A program made the position numbers and the translations under genes. The notes beneath the pieces are model-generated. The model worked only from the letters and a program-made list of their open reading frames with translations, did no database searches and was not told the origin of the DNA. From contig OY970227.1 in assembly GCA_963714055.1 (NCBI GenBank), forward strand, positions 2,418,001-2,482,000: a stretch of 64,000 nt of DNA, read 5' to 3'. The stretch's first letter is position 1; each line of letters opens with the position of its first letter. Source of the stretch: JACDBE01 sp963714055 (lineage in GTDB: Bacteria > Actinomycetota > Acidimicrobiia > Spongiisociales > UBA5794). Of this stretch, positions 18,846 through 27,383 are shown one piece after another.

Positions 18846-19405
18846 CAGAACGGCTCGAGGTCTTCGAGGCCTTGCTGCGACCACTGCCGGCCGGGCGCCT
18901 GCTCGACCTGGCCACCGGGCACGGCTCCTTCGCCATGGCGGCGGCCGACCTCGGTTGGAAGGTGACGGCGGTCGACGTCAGGACCGGGCGCTTTCCCAAG
19001 GGACGCGACGAGATCACGTGGGTCCAGGCGGACGTTCGCGACTACCGCTTCGAGGCCGCCGGCTTCGATCTGATCGCGGTGCTCGGGCTGCTCTACCACA
19101 TGCCGCTCGACGACCAGATGGACCTCCTCCGCAGGTGTGTCGGCGCACCGACGATCGTCGACACCCACATCTCCCGCGAGCCGACGGTCAACCAGGACGG
19201 CTACGACGGGCACCTGTTCGACGAGGACGCCGGTCGGGGCGCCGAGGAGCGGCAGCGGAGCGGGACGGCCTCGTGGGGCAACCGCTGGTCGTTCTGGGCC
19301 ACGCTCCGGTCGACGGAGAGAATGCTGCACGACGCCGGGTTCCAACACACGTTCCGGCTGTCCCCGCTGATGTCGAGGGACCGCACCTGGTGGTGGTGCC
19401 TCTGA
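18842..19405 (+). CDS. Class I SAM-dependent methyltransferase
   Basis: 187-aa Rossmann-fold methyltransferase. Motif I is LLDLATGHGSFAMAAADLG (about residues 20-38), motif II ends in VTAVDVRTG, the acidic loop is WVQADVRDYRF, and motif IV is FDLIAVLGLLYHMPLDDQM. The C-terminus (WSFWATLRSTERMLHDAGFQ) is the usual last helix/strand. The substrate is unknown. It overlaps the upstream short ORF by 4 nt. Convergent with purU, with a hairpin between them. Confidence 0.78.
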   Translation: MTERLEVFEALLRPLPAGRLLDLATGHGSFAMAAADLGWKVTAVDVRTGRFPKGRDEITWVQADVRDYRFEAAGFDLIAVLGLLYHMPLDDQMDLLRRCVGAPTIVDTHISREPTVNQDGYDGHLFDEDAGRGAEERQRSGTASWGNRWSFWATLRSTERMLHDAGFQHTFRLSPLMSRDRTWWWCL

Positions 19406-19414
19406 AGGTGAGTT

Positions 19415-19439
19415 TCCCCGCCCCTCGGGAGGGGAGGGG
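19415..19439. terminator. GC-rich hairpin between convergent genes
   Basis: CCCCGCCCCTC and GAGGGGAGGGG arms pair with one mismatch and a 2-nt centre. No T-tract follows, as is common in GC-rich actinobacteria. Placed where a bidirectional terminator would be expected, after the methyltransferase and purU. Confidence 0.35.
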
Positions 19440-19527
19440 TGGCCGCGGCACGGGGCCGTAGCCCGGAACGGATGACGGGGAGGGGTCCGGCCTGGACATC
19501 CCTGGCTTGTCAAGTGTCAGAGGTGAT

Positions 19528-20400
19528 CTACCCGAACACTGCCGTGCGGTTGCGGTACACCAGGACGCGGTGCTCGAGATGGGCGCGCACCGCCCGCGCC
19601 AGCACCACCTTCTCCAGGTCACGGCCCTTGCGGGCGAGGTCGGCCACCTCGTCGCGGTGGCTCACCTGGGCCACGTCCTGCTCGATGATCGGGCCTTCGT
19701 CGAGGTCGGCGGTCACATAGTGGGCCGTGGCGCCGATCACCTTCACGCCTCGCTCGTAGGCCTGGTGATACGGCCGGCCGCCGGTGAACGCAGGCAGGAA
19801 CGAGTGGTGGATGTTGATGATCCGGCTCGGGTAACGGTCCACGACCAACGGTGACAGCACCTGCATGTAGCGGGCGAGCACCACCAGGTCGACCGCGGCG
19901 GCGGTGAGGACATCGAGCATGTCGTGCTCCTGCCGTTGCCGGCTGCCGGGGGTGATCGGCAGGTGGTGGTACGGGATCTCGTGGTGGGCGGCCAGCTCGG
20001 CGTGGTCGGGGTGGTTCGAGATCACCGCCGCGGGTGTGCCGGGAAGGTCGCCCACCTCCCAGCGGGCGAGCAGGTCGCCGAGGCAGTGGGGGAGCCTGGA
20101 CACCAGCACCGCCACCCGTGCCCTCTCGCTGGACGGGCGGAGCGACCACTGCATCCTCAGCGGCCCGGCCACGCCGGCGAAACCCTCGGCGATGGGATCG
20201 AGCGGGCCGTCGACCTCGAACTGGACGCGTTGCAGGAACAGCCCGCCCTCGGCGTCGACGTGCTGGTCGGCGTGGACGATGTTGGCCCCGGCGTCGAAGA
20301 GGAAGTTGGAGACGGCGGCGACGAGGCCCGGCCGGTCGGGGCAGGTGATGAGCAGGGTGGCGGTCTCCACGGTGGGCGCTCCCGGGCGGGCGGCCGCCAC
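19528..20400 (-). CDS. purU: Formyltetrahydrofolate deformylase
   Basis: 290-aa cytoplasmic enzyme hydrolysing 10-formyl-THF to THF and formate, balancing one-carbon pools and feeding formate to PurT. The N-terminal ACT domain begins TATLLITCPDRPGLVAAVSN, with HADQHVD. The formyltransferase domain has VAVLVSRLPHCLGDLL, EIPYHHLPITPGSR, VVLARYMQVLSPLVV, the catalytic INIHHSFLPAFTGGRPYHQA and IGATAHYVTADLDEGPIIEQD. Length and order match the family. GTG start at 20400. No riboswitch is visible upstream. Confidence 0.95.
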   Translation of the reverse strand: MAAARPGAPTVETATLLITCPDRPGLVAAVSNFLFDAGANIVHADQHVDAEGGLFLQRVQFEVDGPLDPIAEGFAGVAGPLRMQWSLRPSSERARVAVLVSRLPHCLGDLLARWEVGDLPGTPAAVISNHPDHAELAAHHEIPYHHLPITPGSRQRQEHDMLDVLTAAAVDLVVLARYMQVLSPLVVDRYPSRIINIHHSFLPAFTGGRPYHQAYERGVKVIGATAHYVTADLDEGPIIEQDVAQVSHRDEVADLARKGRDLEKVVLARAVRAHLEHRVLVYRNRTAVFG

Positions 20401-20420
20401 TCTATGCGTCCCCGACCGGT

Positions 20421-20426
20421 CACAAT
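20421..20426 (+). promoter_or_regulatory. Leaderless -10-like box CACAAT
   Basis: CACAAT, 6 nt (GGGCGG), then the ATG at 20433. Spacing matches other leaderless starts here. Confidence 0.4.
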
Positions 20427-20432
20427 GGGCGG

Positions 20433-20975
20433 ATGGGCCGGAGCCGACCGATCCGATGTGTGGCGCTGCTGCGGGCGGTCAACGTCGGCGGCCGTGGCGC
20501 CCTGCCGATGGCGCTGCTGCGGGACATCTGCGTCGGGGCGGGCTGCACCGATGTGGCCACCTACATCCAGAGCGGCAACGTGGTCCTGTCGAGCGCCCTG
20601 GACGAGCCCCCGCTCCGCAGGGCGCTGGAGAAGTCGATCGCCGATCAGGCCGGTGTCGCCACCGAGGTCATGATCCGCACCGCCGCCGAGATGGAGCAGG
20701 TGGTCGAGTCGCTTCCGTATCCGGATGCCGCCCCGAAGCACCTCCACGTCGGGTTCCTCCACCAGCGGCCGGGTACCGACCAGGCACAGGCGGTCCACGA
20801 CATCGACATGCAGCCCGAGGACGCCACCGTGGCCGGGCGCCAGATCTACCTGCTCCTCCCCGACGGAATCGGGCGATCCAAGCTCCCCTCGGTGGTCGCC
20901 CGTCGACTCGGCGGCCCGAGCACCACGGTGCGCAACTGGCGCACCGTCACCACGCTTCGAGACATGACGCGCTGA
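20433..20975 (+). CDS. DUF1697 family protein
   Basis: 180-aa protein beginning RCVALLRAVNVGGRGALPMALLR and continuing with TDVATYIQSGNVVLSS, RRALEKSIADQAGVATEVMIRTAAEM and HVGFLHQRPG; it ends with STTVRNWRTVTTLRDM. These are the hallmarks of DUF1697, a conserved family of unknown function. The start is supported by a -10 box 6 nt upstream. It is divergent from purU and convergent with the SulP gene. Confidence 0.9.
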   Translation: MGRSRPIRCVALLRAVNVGGRGALPMALLRDICVGAGCTDVATYIQSGNVVLSSALDEPPLRRALEKSIADQAGVATEVMIRTAAEMEQVVESLPYPDAAPKHLHVGFLHQRPGTDQAQAVHDIDMQPEDATVAGRQIYLLLPDGIGRSKLPSVVARRLGGPSTTVRNWRTVTTLRDMTR

Positions 20976-21002
20976 GCTCACCGGGCGCGGGCCCGGGGCG
21001 GG

Positions 21003-22725
21003 TCACGTCTCCTCTCCGATGCCCTCGATCAGCCAGCTGGTGGCGTCGTCCACGGCCCGGCGCGTGGACTCTCCGATGATCTCGGTGGCTGGTAGGGCGG
21101 TGACCGGTCCGTCGACGGTCACCCCGATGGCGTCGAGCTGCCCCATCACGTTCGGGCTGACGCCGGTGAGGTAGAGCCTGCCCCCGTTCGCCGCCAGCCG
21201 CTTGGCATAGCTCCCGAGCGTCATCAGCGCGGTGGCGCCGAGCTGCATCCGGCCGCGCAGCCGCAGCACCACCACGGGTCGGGTGGCGGTGCCGGGGTCG
21301 GGGAGTCGTGCCGCCAGGGTGCGGGCGCCGGCGAAGAAGAGGCTGCCGTGAACGGAGAGCACGGTCACCTCGTCGGAGCGCAGCGTCTTCGGGGCGTCGC
21401 GTTCGGCGATCCCCTGAGGGGTCGCCACCCGTTCCACCACCCGGAGATCCATCGCTTCCCGGTTCAGCTGGAGCATCAGCGACACCGCCACGCCGATGCC
21501 CACCGCGATCTGCACCGGGAAGGCCAGGGTGGCGGCGAAGGTCGCCACCATCGCCACCCGCGAGCTCGGTGAGGTGCGCCAGATCGAGGAGATGTTGTCC
21601 ACGTTGATGGCGGTGAACCCGGCGTAGACCAGGACGGCGGCGAGGGTGGCCTCGGCCACATACCCGATGATCGGCGCCAGCAGGACCAGGATGACCACCA
21701 TCCACACGCCGAGAAGGATTCCCCCCCAGCGGGAGCGGGCCCCGGAGGCCCTCGAGGAAGACCGTGGTGCTCATCGAGCCGCCCAGCGGCTGGCCCCGGA
21801 ACAGCCCGGAGGCGATATTGGCGATTCCCTGCGCCTTGAAGTCGCCGTTCCCGTTGGTGGGGGGTGCGTTGGGCTCGGGGACGGTCTGCGCCACCCCGAA
21901 CGCCTGCACCAGGATGATGATGGCGACGGCGGCGGCGCCGGTGACCAACTGGAGATCGAGCAGACCGATGTCGGGGAGCGCCGGCAACGGGAGCCCCAGG
22001 GGGATCGAGCCCGAGTCGGAGACCTGAGAGACGTCCGTGAGGCCTGCCATCATCACCACCGCGGTGGGAAGGGCGATGGCGATGAGGGCGGCGAAGGGCC
22101 CGATCGGGGTGCGCGCCAGCAGCGCCAGGAGGACGATGGTGGCGACGCCGACCGTCAGGGTGGCAAGTTGGATCTCCCCCGGGTCGGTGACGATGTCGAA
22201 GAACCTGGTGAGCGCTGTCGGGGCGTCGCTCGTCGTGGCGGTGATGGTGGGGATCTGGCTGAGGATCATCGTCACCGAGATGCCGGTGAGGAAGCCGACC
22301 ATGACCGAGTGGGAGACGAACCGGGTGTAGCGGCCCAGCCGGGCGATTCCGGCCCCGATCATCAACACGCCGACGAGGAGGGTGAGCAGGAACAGGGCAG
22401 CGGTGCGATCGTCGGGGTCGACATGGTCCAGCGCCGACGCCGCCGCCAGCGCCGAGGCACCGGTGACGGCGACCGCCATGCGCGAGGTCACCGTGGTCAG
22501 GCCGCCGGCGATGGGGCCGACCACCATGGCGTAGAGCCCGTGGATCGGGTTGATGCCGATCAGGGTCGCCGTCGCCATCCCGTCGGGCACGGCAGCGATG
22601 GCGACCGGGAGCGAGGCTGCGGCGTCGGTCCGTAGGTCACCACGCCGCGGCTTGATCGATGCGACCCAGCGCCGGGCAGCGGCGAGCACGGACACGTCGC
22701 TCGATTCGCTTGCCCGGTCAGGCAC
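21003..22725 (-). pseudogene. SulP family anion transporter with STAS domain, one frame change
   Basis: The N-terminal part, from the ATG at 22725, is a SulP membrane domain: RGDLRTDAAASLPVAIAAVP, GINPIHGLYAMVVGPIAGGL, SRMAVAVTGASALAA, and then GGSMSTTVFLEG. At about 21743-21750 a single extra base in GGCCTCC moves the frame. The expected continuation SGARSRWGGILLGVWMVVIL reads on in the next frame to a STAS domain (VTVLSVHGSLFFAGARTL, VVVLRLRGRMQLGATALMTL) and the TGA at 21003. Without the shift the protein would be about 573 aa, a normal SulP length. Transports sulfate, bicarbonate or a similar anion; substrate not determinable. Confidence 0.82.
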
Positions 22726-22923
22726 CGGTCGAGCCTTGGAGGGGCGGGAGCACGAGCGCCGTCATGGCGCAGGGGTCAGCGGCTGGGGTTCTCACGACCG
22801 TCGCTCTCCCGCGTGGTATCCGGGCCGGAACAGTATCGCCGCCCGACCCGGGCCGAGCCGACGACCCCGCATCCTCGCCGGACAATCCCATGGATGGCGG
22901 GGGCCGCGTGCCAGCATGACTCG

Positions 22924-23754
22924 GTGCGCTGGCTGATCGCCGTAGAGGCTGCCGAACTGGCTGCCACCACGATCGACCCCTGGCACATCGTCGGGGCCGT
23001 CCTGGCCTTGCTGGGCGGATGGATAGCCTCGCGGTTCGCCCGCCGGGCAACCGGCCGCTTGACCGATCGGGTCGAGGGGATCCCACCCGAGCTGAAGGCG
23101 TTCGTCGTTCGGCTGAGCGGCTACATCGTGGTGTTCATCGGCTTCGGGGTGGCGCTGGCGTTCCTCGGGGCCGAGATCCAGCCGCTCATCGTCGTCGCCA
23201 TCCTCGGTGCCGTGGTGCTCGGTCTGGCGCTCCGCGGGGTCGCCGACAACTTCGCCGCCGGCATCGTGATCCAGACCAGGCGCCCTCTGCACGTGGGAGA
23301 CGAGATCGAGGCGTCCGGCTATGTCGGCGTCGTGCAGGAGCTCAACAGCCGCGCCGTGGTGGTCGAGACCGCCGACGGGCGCCTGGTGCACCTGCCCAAC
23401 GGCGAGCTGCTGGAGAATCCGCTGGTCAACAACACGGTGGCCGGCGCGCGACGCTCCGAGGTCGAGGTGAGGGTGGAGTCCGACGATCCGGCCGCCGCCC
23501 GCCGCCGGATCATCTCGGCGACCGTCGCCGTCGACGGGGTGATGACCGACCCGGCGCCGACGGGCTCGTTCACGGCGGTGGAACCCGACCGGGTCACCGT
23601 CCGGGTCCGCTTCTGGCACGACCCGATGTCCGGTCTCACCGTGACGTCGGACGTCGTCCAGGCAATCGCCGCCGCCGCCGGTCACGACGGCGGGCCGGCG
23701 ACCGTGGTGGCGCCACCGCCGGTGGCGCCACTCACCCCGTCTCCGAAGGTGTGA
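22924..23754 (+). CDS. MscS-family mechanosensitive channel
   Basis: About 276-aa small-conductance mechanosensitive channel-like membrane protein. Three TM helices are visible (HIVGAVLALLGGWIASRF, LSGYIVVFIGFGVALAFLG, PLIVVAILGAVVLGLALRGV). The MscS signature follows: ALRGVADNFAAGIVIQTRRP, LHVGDEIEA, GYVGVVQELNSRAVVVETADGR and HLPNGELLENPLVNNT. The C-terminus ends in a Pro/Ala-rich tail. GTG 22924 places the first TM near the N-terminus; ATG 22894 is an alternative giving 10 extra residues. It would release osmolytes on hypo-osmotic shock. Confidence 0.85.
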   Translation: MRWLIAVEAAELAATTIDPWHIVGAVLALLGGWIASRFARRATGRLTDRVEGIPPELKAFVVRLSGYIVVFIGFGVALAFLGAEIQPLIVVAILGAVVLGLALRGVADNFAAGIVIQTRRPLHVGDEIEASGYVGVVQELNSRAVVVETADGRLVHLPNGELLENPLVNNTVAGARRSEVEVRVESDDPAAARRRIISATVAVDGVMTDPAPTGSFTAVEPDRVTVRVRFWHDPMSGLTVTSDVVQAIAAAAGHDGGPATVVAPPPVAPLTPSPKV

Positions 23755-23760
23755 CCGGGG

Positions 23761-24159
23761 TCAGTCCCGGAGCACCCCCGGCCGGGTGACCGCCCAGATC
23801 ACGAAGATGGAGAGGGCGATCATCAGGATCGACCAGAACGGGTAGTAGGGGATGAAGAAGAAGTTCGACAGGGCGCTCAACGAGGCGAGGATGACGGCGA
23901 CGACCCCGGCCAGCGCGCTGCCTGAGAACAGGTAGAAGCCTGCGGCGGCGACGACGATGCCGAGGATCAGGTGGATCCATCCCCAAGCGGTGACGTCGAC
24001 GTTGAAGGCGTAGTCGCCGACCCTTACGAAGAACTCGTCGTTGAGGATCGCCGCCAGGCCTTGGAACGCCTGGAATATGCCGACCATGATCATCATGGTG
24101 GCGGCGAACACGACGCCACCGATCGCCCACCCCGACGGTTGGCTTCCGGATGTGGTCAT
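23761..24159 (-). CDS. DUF7144-type four-TM membrane protein
   Basis: 132-aa membrane protein. Features are SGWAIGGVVFAATMMIMVGI, FQAFQGLAAILNDEFFVRVG, the conserved VDVTAWGWIHLILGIVVAAA, and FIPYYPFWSILMIALSIFVI. These patterns are typical of the actinobacterial DUF7144 family, whose function is unknown. The ATG at 24159 was chosen because AGGGAG lies 7 nt upstream and the family starts there. It is convergent with the channel gene. Confidence 0.8.
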   Translation of the reverse strand: MTTSGSQPSGWAIGGVVFAATMMIMVGIFQAFQGLAAILNDEFFVRVGDYAFNVDVTAWGWIHLILGIVVAAAGFYLFSGSALAGVVAVILASLSALSNFFFIPYYPFWSILMIALSIFVIWAVTRPGVLRD

Positions 24160-24382
24160 TGATGACTCCCTTTCGTGTGAACTCATGGCTCGGCGGCGGC
24201 GCCGCGCGGCCGCGGGAACGTTACACCGGGCGCCTACGGCTGCCCGGCATATCCGGGGCGCCAGGGACAACGTCCCCAAACCGGCTCCCCGGGAACTCGA
24301 GGACAACGATCTCCACCGGCCCGACCGACGTGGCTTCGTTGTCCCCCATGCGTGCTCCCTTGTAGCCGGTTATGTCATGTGC

Positions 24383-25060
24383 TCATGCGAGGATCGTCTG
24401 TATGCCGTCGCCGAGCAACTTGGCGCCGATGACCAGCAGGATCACCGCCATGATCGTCGCGTTGTTGTGGGCGAGCCAGTGCTGGAGGTCGCCCAGGATC
24501 TGCTCCGATTTGTCGCCCGCCAGGTAGGAGATCGCAATCGGAGTGGCAACCCCGATGGTCGCGATGAGCATGAACACCAACATGACGACGACGGACTCTC
24601 CACCGGAGAGCCCGGCGGTGGCGATGGCGGCGGCGGCGGCAAGGGTCACGGGCAGCACCTTGGGGTTCGCCGTGGCCAGGACGAACCCCAGGCCGAGGGA
24701 CTTTCCCCGGGTGAAGTCGTCGACCATGGCCATCCACTTCGGCTGCGGCGGTTCCTCGTCACCTCGTGGGCGCGACATGAACTGCCTGACCCCGGCGATC
24801 AAAAGGAAGGCACCGAGGGCGAGGACCAGCCAGCCGACCCAGGTCGCCGGGCCGCCGTTCTCGGTGGCGCCGGCCGGGTCGGCCAGCAGGAGCACCAGGG
24901 CGCCCAACACGGCGAGCCCCACCAACCAGCCGGCCAGGAACGCCCATGCCTTCGCCTTGCCCTGCGGTGTCGACAGGAGGAGGACGACGCCGATGATGGG
25001 GAAGGGGCTGACGGCGACGACTATCGCCTCGGGCAGGATCTGACCGATCACCGATCCCAC
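24383..25060 (-). CDS. GAP/Sap family membrane protein
   Basis: 225-aa polytopic protein of PF11139 (GAP, Sap, sulfolipid- or glycopeptidolipid-addressing proteins), a LysE-like six-TM family. Features are ILPEAIVVAVSPFPIIGVVL, STPQGKAKAWAFLAGWLVGL, SLGLGFVLATANPKVLPVTL (the NPKN-like motif) and IGVATPIAISYLAGDKS. In mycobacteria relatives help export cell-wall lipids; the cargo here is unknown. The GTG start at 25060 has GGAGGG upstream. Confidence 0.82.
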   Translation of the reverse strand: MGSVIGQILPEAIVVAVSPFPIIGVVLLLSTPQGKAKAWAFLAGWLVGLAVLGALVLLLADPAGATENGGPATWVGWLVLALGAFLLIAGVRQFMSRPRGDEEPPQPKWMAMVDDFTRGKSLGLGFVLATANPKVLPVTLAAAAAIATAGLSGGESVVVMLVFMLIATIGVATPIAISYLAGDKSEQILGDLQHWLAHNNATIMAVILLVIGAKLLGDGIQTILA

Positions 25061-25368
25061 GTCGGTCTCCCTCCGGGCAGGTCCTCAGTCCGGGCGGAAC
25101 ATACACGGCTGGCTGCGTGCATCTCTTGCTGCGCTCGAGATCGCCGTCTTCAGTCGAGGGCCATGGCGCCGGCAGGATGTCGGTCGTCGTCGACGTAGGC
25201 GTCATGTCGACGTCGAACACGACCTCACGATCCATCCGCCGATGAACTCGATTCGGGTGCACCGTTGCCCGTGCTGTGAGGGGCCATACGAAGCCGGTCG
25301 GACGTTCCCGCCGACTCGGGCCGCGCTCCACGACAACCGCAGACGCTCCCGGTCCGGCGCGACGGCGC
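25061..25368. other. Intergenic, no gene recognised
   Basis: 308 nt between the GAP gene and the NUDIX gene (both leftward). Only an AACATA (TATGTT on the minus strand, 25099-25104) and a GGAGGG ahead of the GAP gene look functional. ORFs here have no family-like content. Confidence 0.4.
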
Positions 25369-25890
25369 TCACAACTCGCCTCGTTCGATGCGCCCGAACA
25401 GGTCGGCGTCGGTGGGAAACGCCAGCGGCGGGAGGGCGTCGGGATGGAACCAGCCGACCTCGTCGGCGTCGTCGCCGGCGATCAGCTCGCCGCCTACCAC
25501 CACGCCTTGGAACCACACCCCGACGGTGAGCTTCCCGGGGTCGTGGAAGTTGGAGGCCACGTGCACGACCCCGCCGATCTCGGCGATGAGCCCGGTCTCC
25601 TCCTCGAGCTCGCGTGCCGCCGCCGCCCTGACGTCCTCGCCGTAGTCCACGAACCCGGCAGGGACCGACCAGAGCCCCGGGCGGCTGGCCTCCGGACCCC
25701 GTCGCACCAGCAGCACGCGACCTTCGTCATCGCGGATCAGGACGGCGGCGCCGACCGCCGGGTTGCGCCAGTGGACGAAGTCGCATGCCGGGCACCGCAT
25801 CCGGGGAAGCCGGCCCAGCACCGCCTCCACCAGCGGTGTGGCGCACCGCGGGCAGAACACGTAGTCGTCGGGCAGGTGCTCGTGGGCCAA
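25369..25890 (-). CDS. NUDIX hydrolase with zinc ribbon
   Basis: 173-aa protein. An N-terminal zinc ribbon (Cys13-x2-Cys16 and Cys33-x2-Cys36 in FCPRC and MRCPAC) precedes a NUDIX domain. The NUDIX box is GFVDYGEDVRAAAARELEEE followed by TGL, matching Gx5Ex7REUxEExGU. Such proteins hydrolyse nucleoside diphosphates linked to another moiety; zinc-ribbon versions include NudC-like NADH/NAD-cap hydrolases, but the NudC substrate motif is not clear here. The TTG start at 25890 is supported by a -10 box (TAGCTT) 6 nt upstream. Divergent from tldD. Confidence 0.88.
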   Translation of the reverse strand: MAHEHLPDDYVFCPRCATPLVEAVLGRLPRMRCPACDFVHWRNPAVGAAVLIRDDEGRVLLVRRGPEASRPGLWSVPAGFVDYGEDVRAAAARELEEETGLIAEIGGVVHVASNFHDPGKLTVGVWFQGVVVGGELIAGDDADEVGWFHPDALPPLAFPTDADLFGRIERGEL

Positions 25891-25896
25891 GCCCTG

Positions 25897-25902
25897 AAGC
25901 TA
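25897..25902 (-). promoter_or_regulatory. Leaderless -10 box of NUDIX gene
   Basis: TAGCTT on the minus strand, 6 nt before the TTG at 25890. It decides in favour of the unusual TTG start. Confidence 0.45.
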
Positions 25903-25908
25903 CCTGGT

Positions 25909-25914
25909 TAGGAT
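25909..25914 (+). promoter_or_regulatory. -10 box of the tldD operon
   Basis: TAGGAT, 29 nt before the GTG of tldD. GAGGAG between them is a ribosome site, so this transcript has a short leader, in contrast to the divergent leaderless gene. Confidence 0.4.
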
Positions 25915-25943
25915 CGCCCGACCGGGCACTCGAGGAGGCTTGC

Positions 25944-27383
25944 GTGTTCGACTACGCCCAGACCGCGGTCGAGGGAGCACTCGCCGCCGGAGCCGGTTAC
26001 GCCGACGCCCGGGTGGTGATCGCCACCACCGAGAGCATCGACGTGCAGAACCAGGTGGTGGAGTCGATGGACCACACCGAGACCGCCGGGGTCGGGGTGC
26101 GCGCCCTGGTCGGCTCGTCGTGGGGCTTCTACGCAACCGCCGACCTCACCGATGCCGCCGCCCGGGAGGCCGGGGTGATGGCGGCTCGCATCGCCGAGGC
26201 CTCTGCGACGGTTCCCGGACCACCGGTGGTGCTCGCCGACGTCCCGGTGGTGACCGACGAGTACACGACGCCGCATGTGGAGGACCCGCTGGCGGTCCCC
26301 CTGGCCGAGAAGGTCGAGCTCCTCGTCGACGTCACCCGAACGATGCAGACGGTGCCAGGCGTCGCCATCGCCCGCGGCAACCTCACCTTCTGGGTCACCG
26401 ACAAGTGGTTCGTCTCTTCGCAGGGCCACCGGGTCAAACAGCGTCTGGTCGAGTCCGGCGGGGGATACGACGCCACCGTCCTGTCCGACTCCGAGACGCA
26501 ACGCCGCTCCTACCCACAGTCGTTCGGCCAGTTCGAGACCGGGGGATACGAAACCGTGCGCCGCTGGGACTACGCCGGCAACGCGCAACGGATCGCCGAG
26601 GAGGCCGCCGCCCTGGTCGACGCACCGCCCGTCGAGGAAGGCGAGAAGGAGCTCATCCTCGAGGCGTCGCAGCTCGCCCTGCAGATCCACGAGTCCGTGG
26701 GCCACGCCATCGAGCTCGACCGGATCCTCGGCTGGGAGGCCGCCTTCGCCGGGACGTCGCACCTCGAGCTGGAACGGCTCAACTCGCACCGGTACGGGTC
26801 CGCGCTGATGAACATCACCGCCGACGCCACCCTGCCGGGGGCGCTGGGCACCTTCGGCTACGACGACGAGGGCACGCCGGCCCAGCGGGTCGACATCGTC
26901 AAGGAGGGGCTATGGGTCGGGGTGCTGTCCGGCCGGGACTCGGCGGCGATCGCCGGGCTCCCACCCGGCGGGATGGTGCGCGCCGACGGCCACAACCGGC
27001 TCCCGATGGTGCGGATGACCAACGTCGGGCTGCTGCCCGGCGAGGGCTCGCTCGACGAGATCATCGCCGACACCCGCGACGGGATCCTCATGTCGACCAA
27101 CCGCTCGTGGTCGATCGACGACCGGCGGCTCAACTTCCAGTTCGGCTGCGAGATCGCCTGGGAGATCAAGAACGGCAAGAGAGGGCGGATGCTGCGCAAC
27201 CCCACCTACACCGGGATCACTCCCCAGTTCTGGGGGACGATGGACCGGCTCGCCGGGGAGGCGGAGCTGGTCCACTGGGGGACCCCGAACTGCGGCAAGG
27301 GCCAGCCGATGCAGGTGGCCCACACCGGCCATTCGGCGGCACCGGCCCGTTTCGCCAACGTCAGGGTGGGGGTGCGGGCGTGA
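25944..27383 (+). CDS. tldD: TldD-like metalloprotease subunit
   Basis: 479-aa zinc protease subunit of the TldD/TldE heterodimer, which degrades unfolded peptides and matures some peptide toxins or RiPPs. The metal site HESVGH is at residues 249-254 (LALQIHESVGHAIELDRILG). TldD signatures also include FAGTSHLELERL, MNITADATLPGALGTFGYDD, GVLSGRDSAAIAGL and NRSWSIDDRRLNFQFGCE. The start is a GTG with GAGGAG just upstream. Its stop overlaps tldE by 4 nt. No RiPP precursor is evident nearby, so a housekeeping role is likely. Confidence 0.93.
   Translation: MFDYAQTAVEGALAAGAGYADARVVIATTESIDVQNQVVESMDHTETAGVGVRALVGSSWGFYATADLTDAAAREAGVMAARIAEASATVPGPPVVLADVPVVTDEYTTPHVEDPLAVPLAEKVELLVDVTRTMQTVPGVAIARGNLTFWVTDKWFVSSQGHRVKQRLVESGGGYDATVLSDSETQRRSYPQSFGQFETGGYETVRRWDYAGNAQRIAEEAAALVDAPPVEEGEKELILEASQLALQIHESVGHAIELDRILGWEAAFAGTSHLELERLNSHRYGSALMNITADATLPGALGTFGYDDEGTPAQRVDIVKEGLWVGVLSGRDSAAIAGLPPGGMVRADGHNRLPMVRMTNVGLLPGEGSLDEIIADTRDGILMSTNRSWSIDDRRLNFQFGCEIAWEIKNGKRGRMLRNPTYTGITPQFWGTMDRLAGEAELVHWGTPNCGKGQPMQVAHTGHSAAPARFANVRVGVRA

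Noticed and set aside
21720..21730. C7 run considered as the SulP frame-change site
   Set aside because: Reading both frames shows the expected SulP sequence already resumes in the new frame before this run, so the shift is at about 21743-21750.
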